64,000 nt of DNA, taken from contig DATCFY010000232.1 in assembly GCA_036509255.1 (NCBI GenBank), forward strand, positions 1-64,000, read 5' to 3'. Position numbers and translations under genes: made by a program. Under the pieces are notes generated by a model. That model was not told the origin of the DNA, searched no databases, and saw only the letters and a list, made by a program, of their open reading frames with translations. Below, piece by piece: positions 44,531 to 52,695 of the stretch (the stretch's first letter is position 1; the number at the start of each line of letters is the position of its first letter). This stretch comes from RYN-230 sp036509255. Lineage in GTDB: Bacteria > Actinomycetota > Actinomycetes > Streptosporangiales > Streptosporangiaceae.

Positions 44531-45448
44531 ATGCGTGCACAGTTTGTCTTTCAAGAGGTCTGGACGGGCCTCCGGCGCAACCTCACCATGACGGTTGCGC
44601 TGGTGGTCGTGGTGGCCATCAGCCTGTCGCTGCTGGGCACCGGCCTGTTGTTCGTCAAGCAGGTGGACAACACCCGGACCTACTGGCAGGGCCGGGTCCA
44701 GCTGTCCATCTACCTGTGCACGGCGACCAGCGTCAGCCCGCAGTGCAAGGCGAACGGGCCAGCCACCGAGGCCCAGCGGAACTCGATCTACCACGACCTG
44801 ACCTCGCTGCGGTCCCAGGGCGTGGAGGCGGTCTACTACGAGTCGCAGTCCCAGGCCTTCCAGCGCTTCAAGCAGGACTTCGCGCAGGACCGGTCGTTCT
44901 CCAGCCTGGTCACCCAGAACGAGATCCCGGACTCCTTCCAGGTCAAGCTGCGTAACGCGGAGGGCGACTACCCCGTGGTGGCCGGCGCCGTGCAAGGACG
45001 CGCCGGCGTGGACAACATCGTGAACGTCGAGTCGATCTTGTCCAACTTCTACAAGCTCCTGGACGGCGCGCGGAACGCCGTCATCGTGGTCGCGATCATC
45101 CTGGTCATCGCGGCCATCCTGCTGGTCGCCAACACCATCCGGCTGTCCGCGTTCAACCGCCGCCGCGAGACCAGCATCATGCGGCTGGTGGGCGCGTCCA
45201 ATTTCTATGTTCAGCTACCATTCTTGCTAGAAGGAATCATCGCGGGATTGTTCGGCTGGCTGATCGCCGCCGGGTTGCTCATCGCCGTGAAGACCCTGGG
45301 CCTCGACACGCTCCAGCAGTACTTCCCGTACAACGTCCAGCTCAGCCTCGCCGACCTCATCGAGGTCATCGTCCTAGCCATGGTTATAGGAGTGGTGCTC
45401 TGTGGCGTCACGTCCTTCCTCACCCTCAGGCGCTTCCTTCGCGCGTGA
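44531..45448 (+). CDS. ftsX: Cell division membrane protein FtsX
   Basis: A 305-residue permease-like protein with four membrane helices. The first is near residue 20-43 (MTVALVVVVAISLSLLGTGLLFV), followed by a large extracellular domain with two cysteines (YLCTATSVSPQCKANG). Three C-terminal helices follow, with the ABC-transporter loop RRRETSIMRLVGAS. In most actinobacteria a peptidase gene lies between ftsX and smpB; here smpB overlaps ftsX directly by 4 nt. Confidence 0.95.
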   Translation: MRAQFVFQEVWTGLRRNLTMTVALVVVVAISLSLLGTGLLFVKQVDNTRTYWQGRVQLSIYLCTATSVSPQCKANGPATEAQRNSIYHDLTSLRSQGVEAVYYESQSQAFQRFKQDFAQDRSFSSLVTQNEIPDSFQVKLRNAEGDYPVVAGAVQGRAGVDNIVNVESILSNFYKLLDGARNAVIVVAIILVIAAILLVANTIRLSAFNRRRETSIMRLVGASNFYVQLPFLLEGIIAGLFGWLIAAGLLIAVKTLGLDTLQQYFPYNVQLSLADLIEVIVLAMVIGVVLCGVTSFLTLRRFLRA

Positions 45449-45963
45449 CGCCGGCGGGCGGTAAGACCGTGGCCACCAGGGCAGGAGCATCCAAGGCCGG
45501 GGCATCCCGGCAGCAATCCACCGTTATCGCCCGCAACAGGCGGGCCAGGCACGACTATCACATCGAGGACACGGTCGAGGGCGGGCTGGTCCTCACCGGC
45601 ACCGAAGTGAAGTCGCTGCGCGCCGGCCGGGCGTCGCTGACGGATGGTTTCGCGCAGATCCAGGACGGGGAAGTCTGGCTGCACGGCGTGCATATCCCGG
45701 AGTACACCCAGGGCACCTGGACCAACCACGAGCCACGGCGGCCTCGCAAGGTGCTGATGCACCGCAAGGAGATCGACCGGTTCGCGAGCAAGGTGGCCGA
45801 GCGAGGGCTCACCATCGTTCCTCTGCAGCTGTACTTCTCCGGCGGGAGGGTCAAGGTCGAACTGGGCCTGGCCCGCGGTAAGCGAACCTATGACAAGCGT
45901 CATGATTTGGCCGAACGCGACGCCGCCCGGGAGGTAGAACGTGCCATCCGGCGGCGCGGATGA
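45445..45963 (+). CDS. smpB: SsrA-binding protein SmpB
   Basis: A 172-residue protein with the OB-fold core (NRRARHDYHIEDTVEGGLVLTGTEVKSLR, LYFSGGRVKVELGLARGKRTYDKR) and the basic C-terminal helix. It binds tmRNA and the ribosome for trans-translation. The first 20 residues are an unconserved extension. It overlaps ftsX by GTGA and the following gene by 4 nt; ssrA itself lies 2.5 kb downstream on the same strand. Confidence 0.96.
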   Translation: MTPAGGKTVATRAGASKAGASRQQSTVIARNRRARHDYHIEDTVEGGLVLTGTEVKSLRAGRASLTDGFAQIQDGEVWLHGVHIPEYTQGTWTNHEPRRPRKVLMHRKEIDRFASKVAERGLTIVPLQLYFSGGRVKVELGLARGKRTYDKRHDLAERDAAREVERAIRRRG

Positions 45964-47996
45964 TGGCGAAGCAGGCCGTGGCCTCCTACCGTAGACGTGG
46001 GGCGCACGCTGCTGCGCGCAGGCACGCCACGCCCTTCGTCGGAGTCAAACGCGTTCCGCAGCCTGCCGTCGGCGGGCGCGTACCGTTGAGCGGCGGCATC
46101 GGGGGATTGGTGGGCGGCCTGCGCTCGAGGTCGCGGCAGCTGAAGCTGGGCGCCGCCGGTTTGGTGGTCCTCCTGCTGATCATCGGGGTCGCGGGCGGAT
46201 TCGCCAGCGGTGAGCCGTCCGCTGAGCCGGCCGCGCAGCAGTTCCTGCTGGCCTGGGCCCAGGGGCAGTACAAGACGGCGGCCGCCTTGACCACCGGGGC
46301 CCCGGCCACCGTGACCACGGCACTGCGCACCGCGTACCAGCAGCTGGGGGCGGCGGCCTACTACCTGTCCATGGGCCCGATCACCCAGCACTCCGGCACC
46401 GCCGAGGTGCACTTCTTCGCATCTGTGGACCTCGGCCAGGACGGCGCGCCGTGGAGCTACGAGGGACGCTTCGCGATGCGCAAGACGTCGGCCGGCTGGC
46501 GGGTCCAGTGGAGCCCCGCGGTTATCAATCCCGGCCTGCGCCAGGGGGCGCGGATGGCCGTAGTCACCCGGATGCCGCCCCGCGCCGCGCTGCTGGACGC
46601 CGAGGGCACCACGCTCATCCACCCGTCCCCGGCCTGGGTCGTCGAGGTCCGGCCGGGGCGGCTGGCCAACCCGGAAGAGACGGCAGAGGTGTTCGCCGGG
46701 GTGACCGGGCTGGATAGTGACCAGGTGCTCAGCGTGATCCGGGCCGCCCCGCAGGCTCACCCGCTGACCCTGGTGACGCTCTCCCCGGCGGCCTACGCCA
46801 CCCTGCGCAAGAAGCTCAGCCGGGTGCCGGGGCTGCTCATGCACCGCGTCTCGCGCCGCCTGTTCGACACCAGCGCCGCCGACGTGACCGGGACCGTCGG
46901 CACCGAGCTCGCGCCCGTGCTCCAGGCTCAGGGCGTCTCATACCGGCCGGGGACCACAGTCGGGGTGTCCGGGCTGCAAGAGGTGTACCAGCGGAGGCTG
47001 GCGGGCGCGGCGAGAACCGAGGTGATCGCGGAGAACAGCGCTGGCCACCAGGTGGCGGTGCTCAAGCGGTGGGACGGCACCGACGGAACCGCGGTCCGCA
47101 CCACCATCGAGGCCGGGGCGCAGCGCGCCGCGACCAACGCGGTCGCCGGCCAGCCTGCCGCTGCGGCCATCGTCGCGGTGCAGGCCTCCACCGGGCATAT
47201 CATCGCCGCGGCCGACCATGCCGCGGGCCGAACCCGGGTGGAACCCCTGGCCGGCCATTACCAGCCGGGTGCGGCGTTCACGATCGTGTCCGCGGCCGCC
47301 CTGCTGTCCAAGGGAACGAACCTGAGTCTGCCGATCCCCTGCCTGCGCAGCACCAGGGTCGGCGGCCGGACCTTCACCAACGTCCCAGCCGTGTCAACCC
47401 TGGGTGCCCAGCCGCCGTTCAGCATGGACTTCGCGCAATCGTGCGGGACCGCCTTCACGACCCTGTCCCAGGGGCTGACCGGCTCCCGGCTCGCCAGCAC
47501 CGCGACAGCGTTCGGCCTCGGCGCCCAGTGGAAGCTGCCGCTCAACGCCTCGTCGGGATCCTTCCGGGCGTCCCAGACCCAGGGTGGGCTGGCCGCCGAC
47601 ACCATCGGCGAACAGGGCGTCCAGGCCAGCCCGCTGGCCATGGCCCTGATCGCGGCGGGGGTGGACGCGGGGAAGTGGCGTCCCCCGGTGCTGGTGACCT
47701 CGCCGCCTGATCCTGGCCTGAGCCCACGGGTGGTGGCCGACGCGCAGACCGTGGGCTCGCTGCGCACGCTAATGCGTGACGCGGTCGTCTCGGGTGCCGC
47801 CCGCGGCGCCAACCTGGCCGGAACCCCGGTGTACGGGCAGGTGGGGACGGCCCGGGCCACGCCTGGTTCCAAGTACTGGGCGCACTGGTTCGTGGGTTAC
47901 CGGGGCGACGTGGCCTTTGCCGTGCTGGTGCTGACCAAATCCCCGTCGACGTCGGCCGTCCCCATTGGCGCCTCGTTCCTGTCCGGCGTGGGCTGA
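45960..47996 (+). CDS. Penicillin-binding protein homologue with degenerate active site
   Basis: A 678-residue class B PBP-like protein: a basic cytoplasmic N-terminus, one membrane helix (LKLGAAGLVVLLLIIGVAGGFA), an NTF2-like/MecA_N domain (about residues 85-195), a dimerisation domain and a transpeptidase-fold domain. All catalytic motifs are altered: SxxK is A438-A-F-T441 (YQPGAAFTIVS), SxN is S494-C-G496, and KTG is Q627-V-G629. Acylation by penicillin or stem peptides is therefore very unlikely, and a scaffold role in wall synthesis is more plausible. It overlaps smpB. Confidence 0.88.
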   Translation: MMAKQAVASYRRRGAHAAARRHATPFVGVKRVPQPAVGGRVPLSGGIGGLVGGLRSRSRQLKLGAAGLVVLLLIIGVAGGFASGEPSAEPAAQQFLLAWAQGQYKTAAALTTGAPATVTTALRTAYQQLGAAAYYLSMGPITQHSGTAEVHFFASVDLGQDGAPWSYEGRFAMRKTSAGWRVQWSPAVINPGLRQGARMAVVTRMPPRAALLDAEGTTLIHPSPAWVVEVRPGRLANPEETAEVFAGVTGLDSDQVLSVIRAAPQAHPLTLVTLSPAAYATLRKKLSRVPGLLMHRVSRRLFDTSAADVTGTVGTELAPVLQAQGVSYRPGTTVGVSGLQEVYQRRLAGAARTEVIAENSAGHQVAVLKRWDGTDGTAVRTTIEAGAQRAATNAVAGQPAAAAIVAVQASTGHIIAAADHAAGRTRVEPLAGHYQPGAAFTIVSAAALLSKGTNLSLPIPCLRSTRVGGRTFTNVPAVSTLGAQPPFSMDFAQSCGTAFTTLSQGLTGSRLASTATAFGLGAQWKLPLNASSGSFRASQTQGGLAADTIGEQGVQASPLAMALIAAGVDAGKWRPPVLVTSPPDPGLSPRVVADAQTVGSLRTLMRDAVVSGAARGANLAGTPVYGQVGTARATPGSKYWAHWFVGYRGDVAFAVLVLTKSPSTSAVPIGASFLSGVG

Positions 47997-48135
47997 CCGG
48001 CCGCCGCGCCGGGCGATGCCCCTGGGCCCACCGCCGGGACGCCGCCTGGTTCCGCGGAGCAGTTCGGCCAGAAACGCCTACGCCACAGGGGATGTCGGCG
48101 GCGGGCCATTCTGTAACGTGCCCTCGCGAAGATTT

Positions 48136-48166
48136 TTGTGACTCAGAGCAACCATATGACTACTCT
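48136..48166 (+). promoter_or_regulatory. Candidate promoter of a structured RNA
   Basis: TTGTGA at 48136-48141 and TACTCT at 48161-48166 with 19-bp spacing would start RNA near 48173, upstream of the hairpin series described next. Confidence 0.4.
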
Positions 48167-48172
48167 CCGACG

Positions 48173-48395
48173 TCTTACCTAATGACTGGGGGCCGCTTGG
48201 GGGGTTGCGCCTCAGTCGTCGTGATGAGAACCGGACCTCATCTCGGGGGAGGTCCGGGCGTAAGACCGGCCCCGACCCTGTCGGTCGACCCCCCGTTGGG
48301 CGCACTTCGGCCACCGCCAGCGCCCGCGGGGGAGTCTCATCACCACGTGGGGTGCCCGATGGGGCCCGCTTGCGGGCAGCCCATCGGGCATCTTG
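48173..48395 (+). ncRNA. Candidate structured RNA with its own terminator
   Basis: Between the PBP homologue and ssrA no protein gene is supported, but nested inverted repeats form a consistent fold. An 8-bp hairpin is at 48184-48191/48210-48217. A closing stem GTGATGAGA/TCTCATCAC (48221-48229/48335-48343) encloses three hairpins: CCGGACCT/AGGTCCGG (48231-48257), CCGAC/GTCGG (48272-48284) and a two-part stem CCCCCG..GGGCGC/GCGCCC..CGGGGG (48290-48332). A strong terminator hairpin follows at 48353-48390. The layout suggests a four-way junction sRNA of about 220 nt. No known family is assigned. Confidence 0.45.
48353..48390 (+). terminator. Terminator hairpin after the candidate RNA
   Basis: Outer arms tgcccgatggg/cccatcgggca (11 bp, perfect) and inner gcccgc/gcgggc (6 bp) form an almost continuous stem, followed by tcttgcgtttct. 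Confidence 0.65.
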
Positions 48396-48423
48396 CGTTT
48401 CTGGGCGCTGGGCGGAATCTGGC

Positions 48424-48453
48424 TTGGTCGTTCAGCGTTACATCCTGTAGCGT
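48424..48453 (+). promoter_or_regulatory. ssrA promoter
   Basis: TTGGTC at 48424-48429 and TAGCGT at 48448-48453, 18-bp spacing. The RNA would begin about 12-13 nt before the mature tmRNA 5' end, to be trimmed by RNase P. Confidence 0.55.
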
Positions 48454-48472
48454 CCGGAAGGACAACTCAACA

Positions 48473-48848
48473 GGGGGTGACAGGCTTCGACTTCGGTGGT
48501 TGATCCAGGGGAAGCGAGCCGAGGACGGCGGACATAACCTCGTTAATACTGTGACCGCAAACCTCATAAGTGCCAAGGTTAAGCGCACTAACCTCGCCCT
48601 CGCGGCCTAAATAACCGCAGGGTAGGAGGTTTGTCAGCCCGGGGATGCCTTCGACCCGGTGTCTGGCATCAGCTAGAAGGATCCACCGCCCAGCCCGGTC
48701 GCGGGACTGGTCGGGACATCAAACAGCGGCTGAGCCCGTCGGCAGCTTGCCTGCAGGACTGCCGGGGCCGAGAAAAGCGACGCAGGATGCGCTCGGAGAA
48801 GCCCTGGTGATGTACTGAAGGACGCGGGTTCGATTCCCGCCACCTCCA
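48473..48848 (+). ncRNA. ssrA: Transfer-messenger RNA (tmRNA)
   Basis: The 5' end GGGGGTGACAGGCTTCGACT and the 3' end with T-arm GCGGGTTCGATTCCCGC are diagnostic. The acceptor stem pairs GGGGGTG (48473-48479) with CACCTCC (48841-48847), with one G-U pair. The tag frame starts at GCA 48557 and stops at TAA 48608-48610, encoding ANLISAKVKRTNLALAA with the usual ALAA degron. Downstream sequence reads A-CC-G, so the final A of CCA is not encoded. It works with SmpB to release stalled ribosomes. Confidence 0.95.
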
Positions 48849-48873
48849 CCGTGGTGTCGCAAGACACCGGAAT

Positions 48874-48900
48874 GACCCCGAACTGATCAGGTTCGGGGTC
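48874..48900 (+). terminator. ssrA terminator
   Basis: A perfect 10-bp stem gaccccgaac/gttcggggtc with a 7-nt loop, followed by gtttggttt. It lies 25 bp after the mature 3' end. The remaining ~260 bp to the next gene show nothing recognisable. Confidence 0.8.
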
Positions 48901-49160
48901 GTTTGGTTTCGGGCCCGGAGGCTCGCCGGTGCGTTGGTGCTTCCGCCCGCCCGGGCGCCGCGGCATTCCTTCCCGGGCGGAGTTCCGGGCTGAAAACGGA
49001 GGTGGCTCAGGCGGCCGCCGGGCTACTCGGGCCGGGCGAAGGGGCCCGGGGTAGTGACGCAGCGTCGGCATCAGGGGCGGATTAGCTCCTATCGCGCCCG
49101 GTTCGCGGCGGGATATTATTCGCGCGCCTGGGATGCCGCCATCTTGCCGAAGGAACGCCC

Positions 49161-50258
49161 GTGATCCTTAACGCCTGGTATGTCGCTGGGTTCAGCGAGG
49201 AATTCGCGCCCGGCACCATCGCCGGGCAGGTGATCGCGGGCAGGCCGCTGGTGCTGTGGCGCACGCGCGCGGGAGAGGCCGTGGCCCTCGACGCCCGCTG
49301 CGCCCACAAGCGGTTCCCGCTCTGGAAGGGCAAGCTGCTCGACGGCGACGTGCTCGAGTGCGCCTACCACGGGTTCGCCTACGACCCCTCCGGGCGCTGC
49401 GTGGCGATCCCGGCCCTGCACGAGCAAGGGGAGAAGATCCCGAGGACCGCGAGGCAGCGCAGGTTCCCCGTGGTGGAGCAGGACGGGGTCGTGTGGCTGT
49501 GGCCGGGCGATCGTGAGCCCGCGGGCAGTCCCCCGCGCACCCCCGAGATCGGTGCCGATGACTGGGAGACCATCAGCACAGAACCTATGGAGGTCGCGGC
49601 CAACGCGCGCCTGATGATCGAGAACCTGTTCGATCTGACCCATTTTTACCCGCTGCACGCCGGCAATATCGGGTCGCTGGCGGATGCACGGGTTCCCGTC
49701 GAGATCGAGCGCGGGGAGCGCGAGGGAGTCCCGTATCTGAAGACCATCAGGCGCCGGAGCAGCTGCACGCTGCCGCCGACGACACGGGACAGGTTCGGCC
49801 TGGAGGTCGCAGACCAGGTGCAGGAGCACACGATGGTGGGGCCTGGCCTTTTCCACGTGGTCGTGACGGTAGCTCCGCCCGGCGGTCTCGGCCACGGTGA
49901 GGAGCAGGGATTCGTCCTCTACCAGAGCATCACCCCGCGCGACGAGTCGCACCACATATGGCGCCGGTCGACGTCCTGCCGGGCTGGGACCGCCTGGGCC
50001 GGCTCCCCGGGCCGGAGCCTGGTCGACGCGATCGTGGCGGGCGCCCCCACGGTGGTGGAGCAGGACCGCTGGGCTCTCGAAGAGCAGCAGAAGATGTTCG
50101 CCTACCCGGATGAGGGCTACCGGGAGGTCCACATCAAGACCGACGGCGCGGTGATAATGGCGCGGCGGATCCTGGACGACATGGAAGCCGCCGAGGACTC
50201 GGCCGGCTTGTCCCAGGTGCGCAGCCAGCAAGCACGGCGGTCCGCGGACGTGGCATGA
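49161..50258 (+). CDS. Rieske non-heme iron oxygenase (VanA-like)
   Basis: A 365-residue oxygenase subunit. The Rieske cluster motif is CAHKRFPLWKGKLLDGDVLECAYHG (CxH and CxxH). The mononuclear iron site is NLFDLTHFYPLHAG (Asp, His-x4-His), with a second Asp expected near the C-terminus. It resembles vanillate O-demethylase and related oxygenases that hydroxylate or demethylate small aromatic or terpenoid substrates. The reductase partner is not adjacent. GTG start with AAGGAA upstream. Its stop overlaps the next gene as ATGA. Confidence 0.9.
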   Translation: MILNAWYVAGFSEEFAPGTIAGQVIAGRPLVLWRTRAGEAVALDARCAHKRFPLWKGKLLDGDVLECAYHGFAYDPSGRCVAIPALHEQGEKIPRTARQRRFPVVEQDGVVWLWPGDREPAGSPPRTPEIGADDWETISTEPMEVAANARLMIENLFDLTHFYPLHAGNIGSLADARVPVEIERGEREGVPYLKTIRRRSSCTLPPTTRDRFGLEVADQVQEHTMVGPGLFHVVVTVAPPGGLGHGEEQGFVLYQSITPRDESHHIWRRSTSCRAGTAWAGSPGRSLVDAIVAGAPTVVEQDRWALEEQQKMFAYPDEGYREVHIKTDGAVIMARRILDDMEAAEDSAGLSQVRSQQARRSADVA

Positions 50259-50455
50259 GTTGCGGGGAGCGCCCGCGCTGGGGGTTCTGCGAGAACTGCG
50301 AGCGGTGGCAGCTCAGCGTCGGCTGGGGAGACCCGGCCGCATGTCCCGAGTGTGGTGCGCCGCCGCGCCTGCTGGAGTCCTGGTCTGGCGGAGCCGCTCG
50401 GGTCACGCTCGTCCTTGACCTGCCTCCCGGAGGCGATCTGCCGTTGCTGGGCTGA
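50255..50455 (+). CDS. Zinc-ribbon/rubredoxin-like miniprotein
   Basis: A 66-residue protein with two CxxC knuckles (FCENCERW and ACPECGAP) spaced 15 residues apart, plus an N-terminal Cys. Its start overlaps the Rieske oxygenase stop, so it is made with it. It could bind zinc, or iron as a rubredoxin-type electron carrier; the usual rubredoxin aromatic residues are not obvious, so zinc is more likely. Confidence 0.6.
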   Translation: MSCGERPRWGFCENCERWQLSVGWGDPAACPECGAPPRLLESWSGGAARVTLVLDLPPGGDLPLLG

Positions 50456-50589
50456 ACCCTTCCAACTGACCGTTCGCACGAGGTGGGCCGGAGGGGCCAG
50501 TGTGACTTGTGGGGCCTGGTGGGACCGCGGGGCGGCTGACCGGGCCTCGGTGGCTGCGCTTGACGGGGCAGCTCGGCCCGGCATTTAAT

Positions 50590-50604
50590 CAGACGTACTG
50601 TCTG
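50590..50604 (+). promoter_or_regulatory. Palindrome upstream of SDR
   Basis: CAGAC-GTACT-GTCTG, 34 bp before the ATG of the SDR, is the kind of short palindrome bound by TetR-type repressors. No such regulator is adjacent. Confidence 0.4.
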
Positions 50605-50637
50605 AGTGAATTTAGAGCGAGCCGCCCAGGAGAGCCC

Positions 50638-51531
50638 ATGGCCCAGGAATCGCAGACCCAGCGCGGAGCGGGCGAACCAGCGCGAACCGGCCAGCCACCC
50701 GCAGCCGCCGAACCACTCGCAGCCGCCGAACCACCTGAAACAGGCCAACTACCGGCAACAGGGCCGGGTGCGCCGCGGTACCCCGATCTGGCGGGCCAGG
50801 TCGCGGTGGTTACCGGGGGATCCCGCGGGATCGGCGCGGCGACCGCCCTGGCCCTGGCGGACAACGGCGTGGCCGTCGCCGTGGCCGGGCGTGATCATGA
50901 CGCCCTGGACGGGGTGGTGAAGGACATCACGGCCCGGGGCGGGCGCAGCATCGGCGTGGTCGCGGACTGCACCCGGGAGGAGGACCTCCGCCGGCTGCAC
51001 GACGCGGTGCGGGCCGAGCTGGGGGCCGCGGACATCCTGGCCGCCTTCGCCGGCGGCGACGGCATGCCCGTGCCCACGGTCAGGGAGATCCCCGCGCACT
51101 GGCGCAGCGTCATCGAGACCGACCTGACCTCAGCCTTCCTGACTGTCTCGGCGTTCCTGCCGGACATGGTCGAGCGGCACCGGGGCGCCGTCATCACGAT
51201 GTCCTCGGCCGCGGCCCGCCAGCCGGCCCAGTCCTCCGCCGCCTACGCCGCGGCCAAGGGCGGGGTGATCGTGTTCACCCGGCATCTGGCCCGGGAGATG
51301 GCCCCGGACGGCATCCGGGTCAACTGCCTGGCGCCGTCGGCCGTCCTGAACGACAAGATGCGGGCCTGGGTTCCGGAGGCGCAGCGTGCGGCGCTCGGGG
51401 CGAGCTTCCCGCTTGGGCGGCTCGGCCAGCCCGCGGATGTGGCCAGCGCGGCGCTATTCCTGGCCTCCGCCGCGTCCGCCTGGGTCACCGGCGTCACCCT
51501 GGACATCGCCGGCGGGAAGATCATGGTCTGA
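50638..51531 (+). CDS. Short-chain dehydrogenase/reductase
   Basis: A 297-residue SDR with an unusual 40-residue Ala/Pro/Glu-rich leader before the fold. Motifs: VTGGSRGIGAA, catalytic Ser in TMSSAAARQ, YAAAK and the C-terminal WVTGVTLDIAGGKIMV. AGGAGA lies 6 nt before the ATG. It may act on the product of the Rieske oxygenase upstream, but the separate promoter region leaves this open. Confidence 0.9.
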   Translation: MAQESQTQRGAGEPARTGQPPAAAEPLAAAEPPETGQLPATGPGAPRYPDLAGQVAVVTGGSRGIGAATALALADNGVAVAVAGRDHDALDGVVKDITARGGRSIGVVADCTREEDLRRLHDAVRAELGAADILAAFAGGDGMPVPTVREIPAHWRSVIETDLTSAFLTVSAFLPDMVERHRGAVITMSSAAARQPAQSSAAYAAAKGGVIVFTRHLAREMAPDGIRVNCLAPSAVLNDKMRAWVPEAQRAALGASFPLGRLGQPADVASAALFLASAASAWVTGVTLDIAGGKIMV

Positions 51532-51549
51532 GGGCCGGCCGGGACAGAG

Positions 51550-51861
51550 TCAGGAGCTGATACCGGCGAGCTTGCACTGGGCCTGGGTGAGCCTGGACTG
51601 GCTGTCGGTGTGGGCGTAGGCGGTCTGGCAGATCGCGGCGGCCTTGGCGCCGCACGCGTGAACGATGGCCCCTCCGGTGGAGCTGACCACCGAGAGGTTG
51701 ATGCACCCGTTCCGGGACTGGTCGTAGCTGCCGTGATGCAGGCCGGACCACACGCCGATTCCCGCGAAGATGACGAGCGCCGCCGCGCCGATCACTCCCA
51801 TGATCCACTTCCCTCGCCGGGAGAGTGACTGTCCGAAGTTCTCGGGGTTGCGGCCTCTCAT
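51550..51861 (-). CDS. Membrane-anchored protein with extracytoplasmic cysteines
   Basis: A 103-residue protein with one membrane helix (WIMGVIGAAALVIFAGIGVWSGL) and an outer domain holding four cysteines (NGCINL, VHACGAK, AAICQTA, QAQCKLAG), probably two disulfides. I do not recognise a family. It follows the GDT1-type exporter on the same strand with a 25-bp gap. Confidence 0.62.
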   Translation of the reverse strand: MRGRNPENFGQSLSRRGKWIMGVIGAAALVIFAGIGVWSGLHHGSYDQSRNGCINLSVVSSTGGAIVHACGAKAAAICQTAYAHTDSQSRLTQAQCKLAGISS

Positions 51862-51886
51862 GCCCCCAGAGCATAAGGGACTTTGT

Positions 51887-52477
51887 TCACCTCAGGGCGG
51901 CCCAACTGGCGTAACACCCCAGGATGATGAGCACGATCGCGGTGATGATCCGGACCACGCTGACGTTGACGAACCGGAGCAGTCCCTGCCCGCCGGCCAC
52001 GGCGATGCCGGCCACCGCCGCCATCGCCAGCAGGGCGCCGGTCCCGACCGACCATGGCGCGTGATAGCGGGCCGCGAGGTTGATCGTGAGCACCTGGGTC
52101 AGGTCGCCCCACTCGGCTAGGAAGATCAGCACGAACGTGGTGATGGCACTGCGCCGCCGCCGCATCACCGCCGCCCCCGGATCGACCTGCTCCTCGTCGT
52201 CCCCGCTGCGGAGCCCGTCGTAGAGCGCGAAGCCGGCCCCGGCGAAGAATGTGAGGGCGACCGCGAGTTCCACGGCCTCGTGGGGAAGGATGTCGATAAG
52301 CAGGACGCCTACGGTGGTGGCGATCACCACATGCACGGCGAAAGCCGCGGTCGCCCCGAGCCAGACAGCGAAGGGACGGCCTCGTGTGGCCATGACCAGG
52401 GAGGCGAACATGGTCTTGTCGGGCAGTTCGCCGAGGAAGATCACGGGGAAGACCGCCGCGGCAACGGCAAGGTTCAC
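51887..52477 (-). CDS. TMEM165/GDT1 (UPF0016) family cation exporter
   Basis: A 196-residue protein with six membrane helices in two inverted halves. Each half has a signature: FLGELPDKTMFAS near the N-terminus and FLAEWGDLTQVLT in the second half (the ExGD core; Pro replaces Gly in the first). Bacterial members export Mn2+ (MneA/Mnx types). A manganese riboswitch in its leader strongly supports that role. The cytoplasmic loop between halves is charged (DGLRSGDDEEQVD). Confidence 0.93.
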   Translation of the reverse strand: MNLAVAAAVFPVIFLGELPDKTMFASLVMATRGRPFAVWLGATAAFAVHVVIATTVGVLLIDILPHEAVELAVALTFFAGAGFALYDGLRSGDDEEQVDPGAAVMRRRRSAITTFVLIFLAEWGDLTQVLTINLAARYHAPWSVGTGALLAMAAVAGIAVAGGQGLLRFVNVSVVRIITAIVLIILGCYASWAALR

Positions 52478-52569
52478 GCTGGCCCTCTTCTGTACCGCTC
52501 CGAGGGCCGATCTGCCAGCCGGAATGAGGGCACGCCTTCACCCCGGCCACGGACAGGCCCGTGGCGAGT

Positions 52570-52670
52570 GGGATGAAGGTCTCGCCCACCTGCATCGAGC
52601 GCAGGCCTGGCAACCGGGCGCCGCTGGCGCCAGCATGTCGATTACCAATCGGGGGCTACTCCCCTTCTGG
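52570..52670 (-). promoter_or_regulatory. yybP-ykoY manganese riboswitch
   Basis: Read on the minus strand, the leader of the exporter gene shows the conserved 5' block AAGGGGAGTAGC, a middle CCCGGTTGCCAGG block, and the 3' block GGGCGAGACCTTCATCCC. GAAGG (52663-52667) pairs with CCTTC (52575-52579) to close P1. The RNA begins just after a TATCGT -10 box (52675-52680). This family senses Mn2+ and turns on exporters. Confidence 0.85.
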
Positions 52671-52695
52671 GCCAACGATAGTGCAGCAGGGGCCG

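Noticed and set aside
48205..48450. 81-codon plus-strand ORF
   Set aside because: Overlaps the paired RNA structure and terminator; no ribosome binding site or homology.
48092..48610. 172-codon frame ending in the tmRNA tag
   Set aside because: The frame crosses the candidate RNA, the terminator and the tmRNA; only the tag portion is translated.
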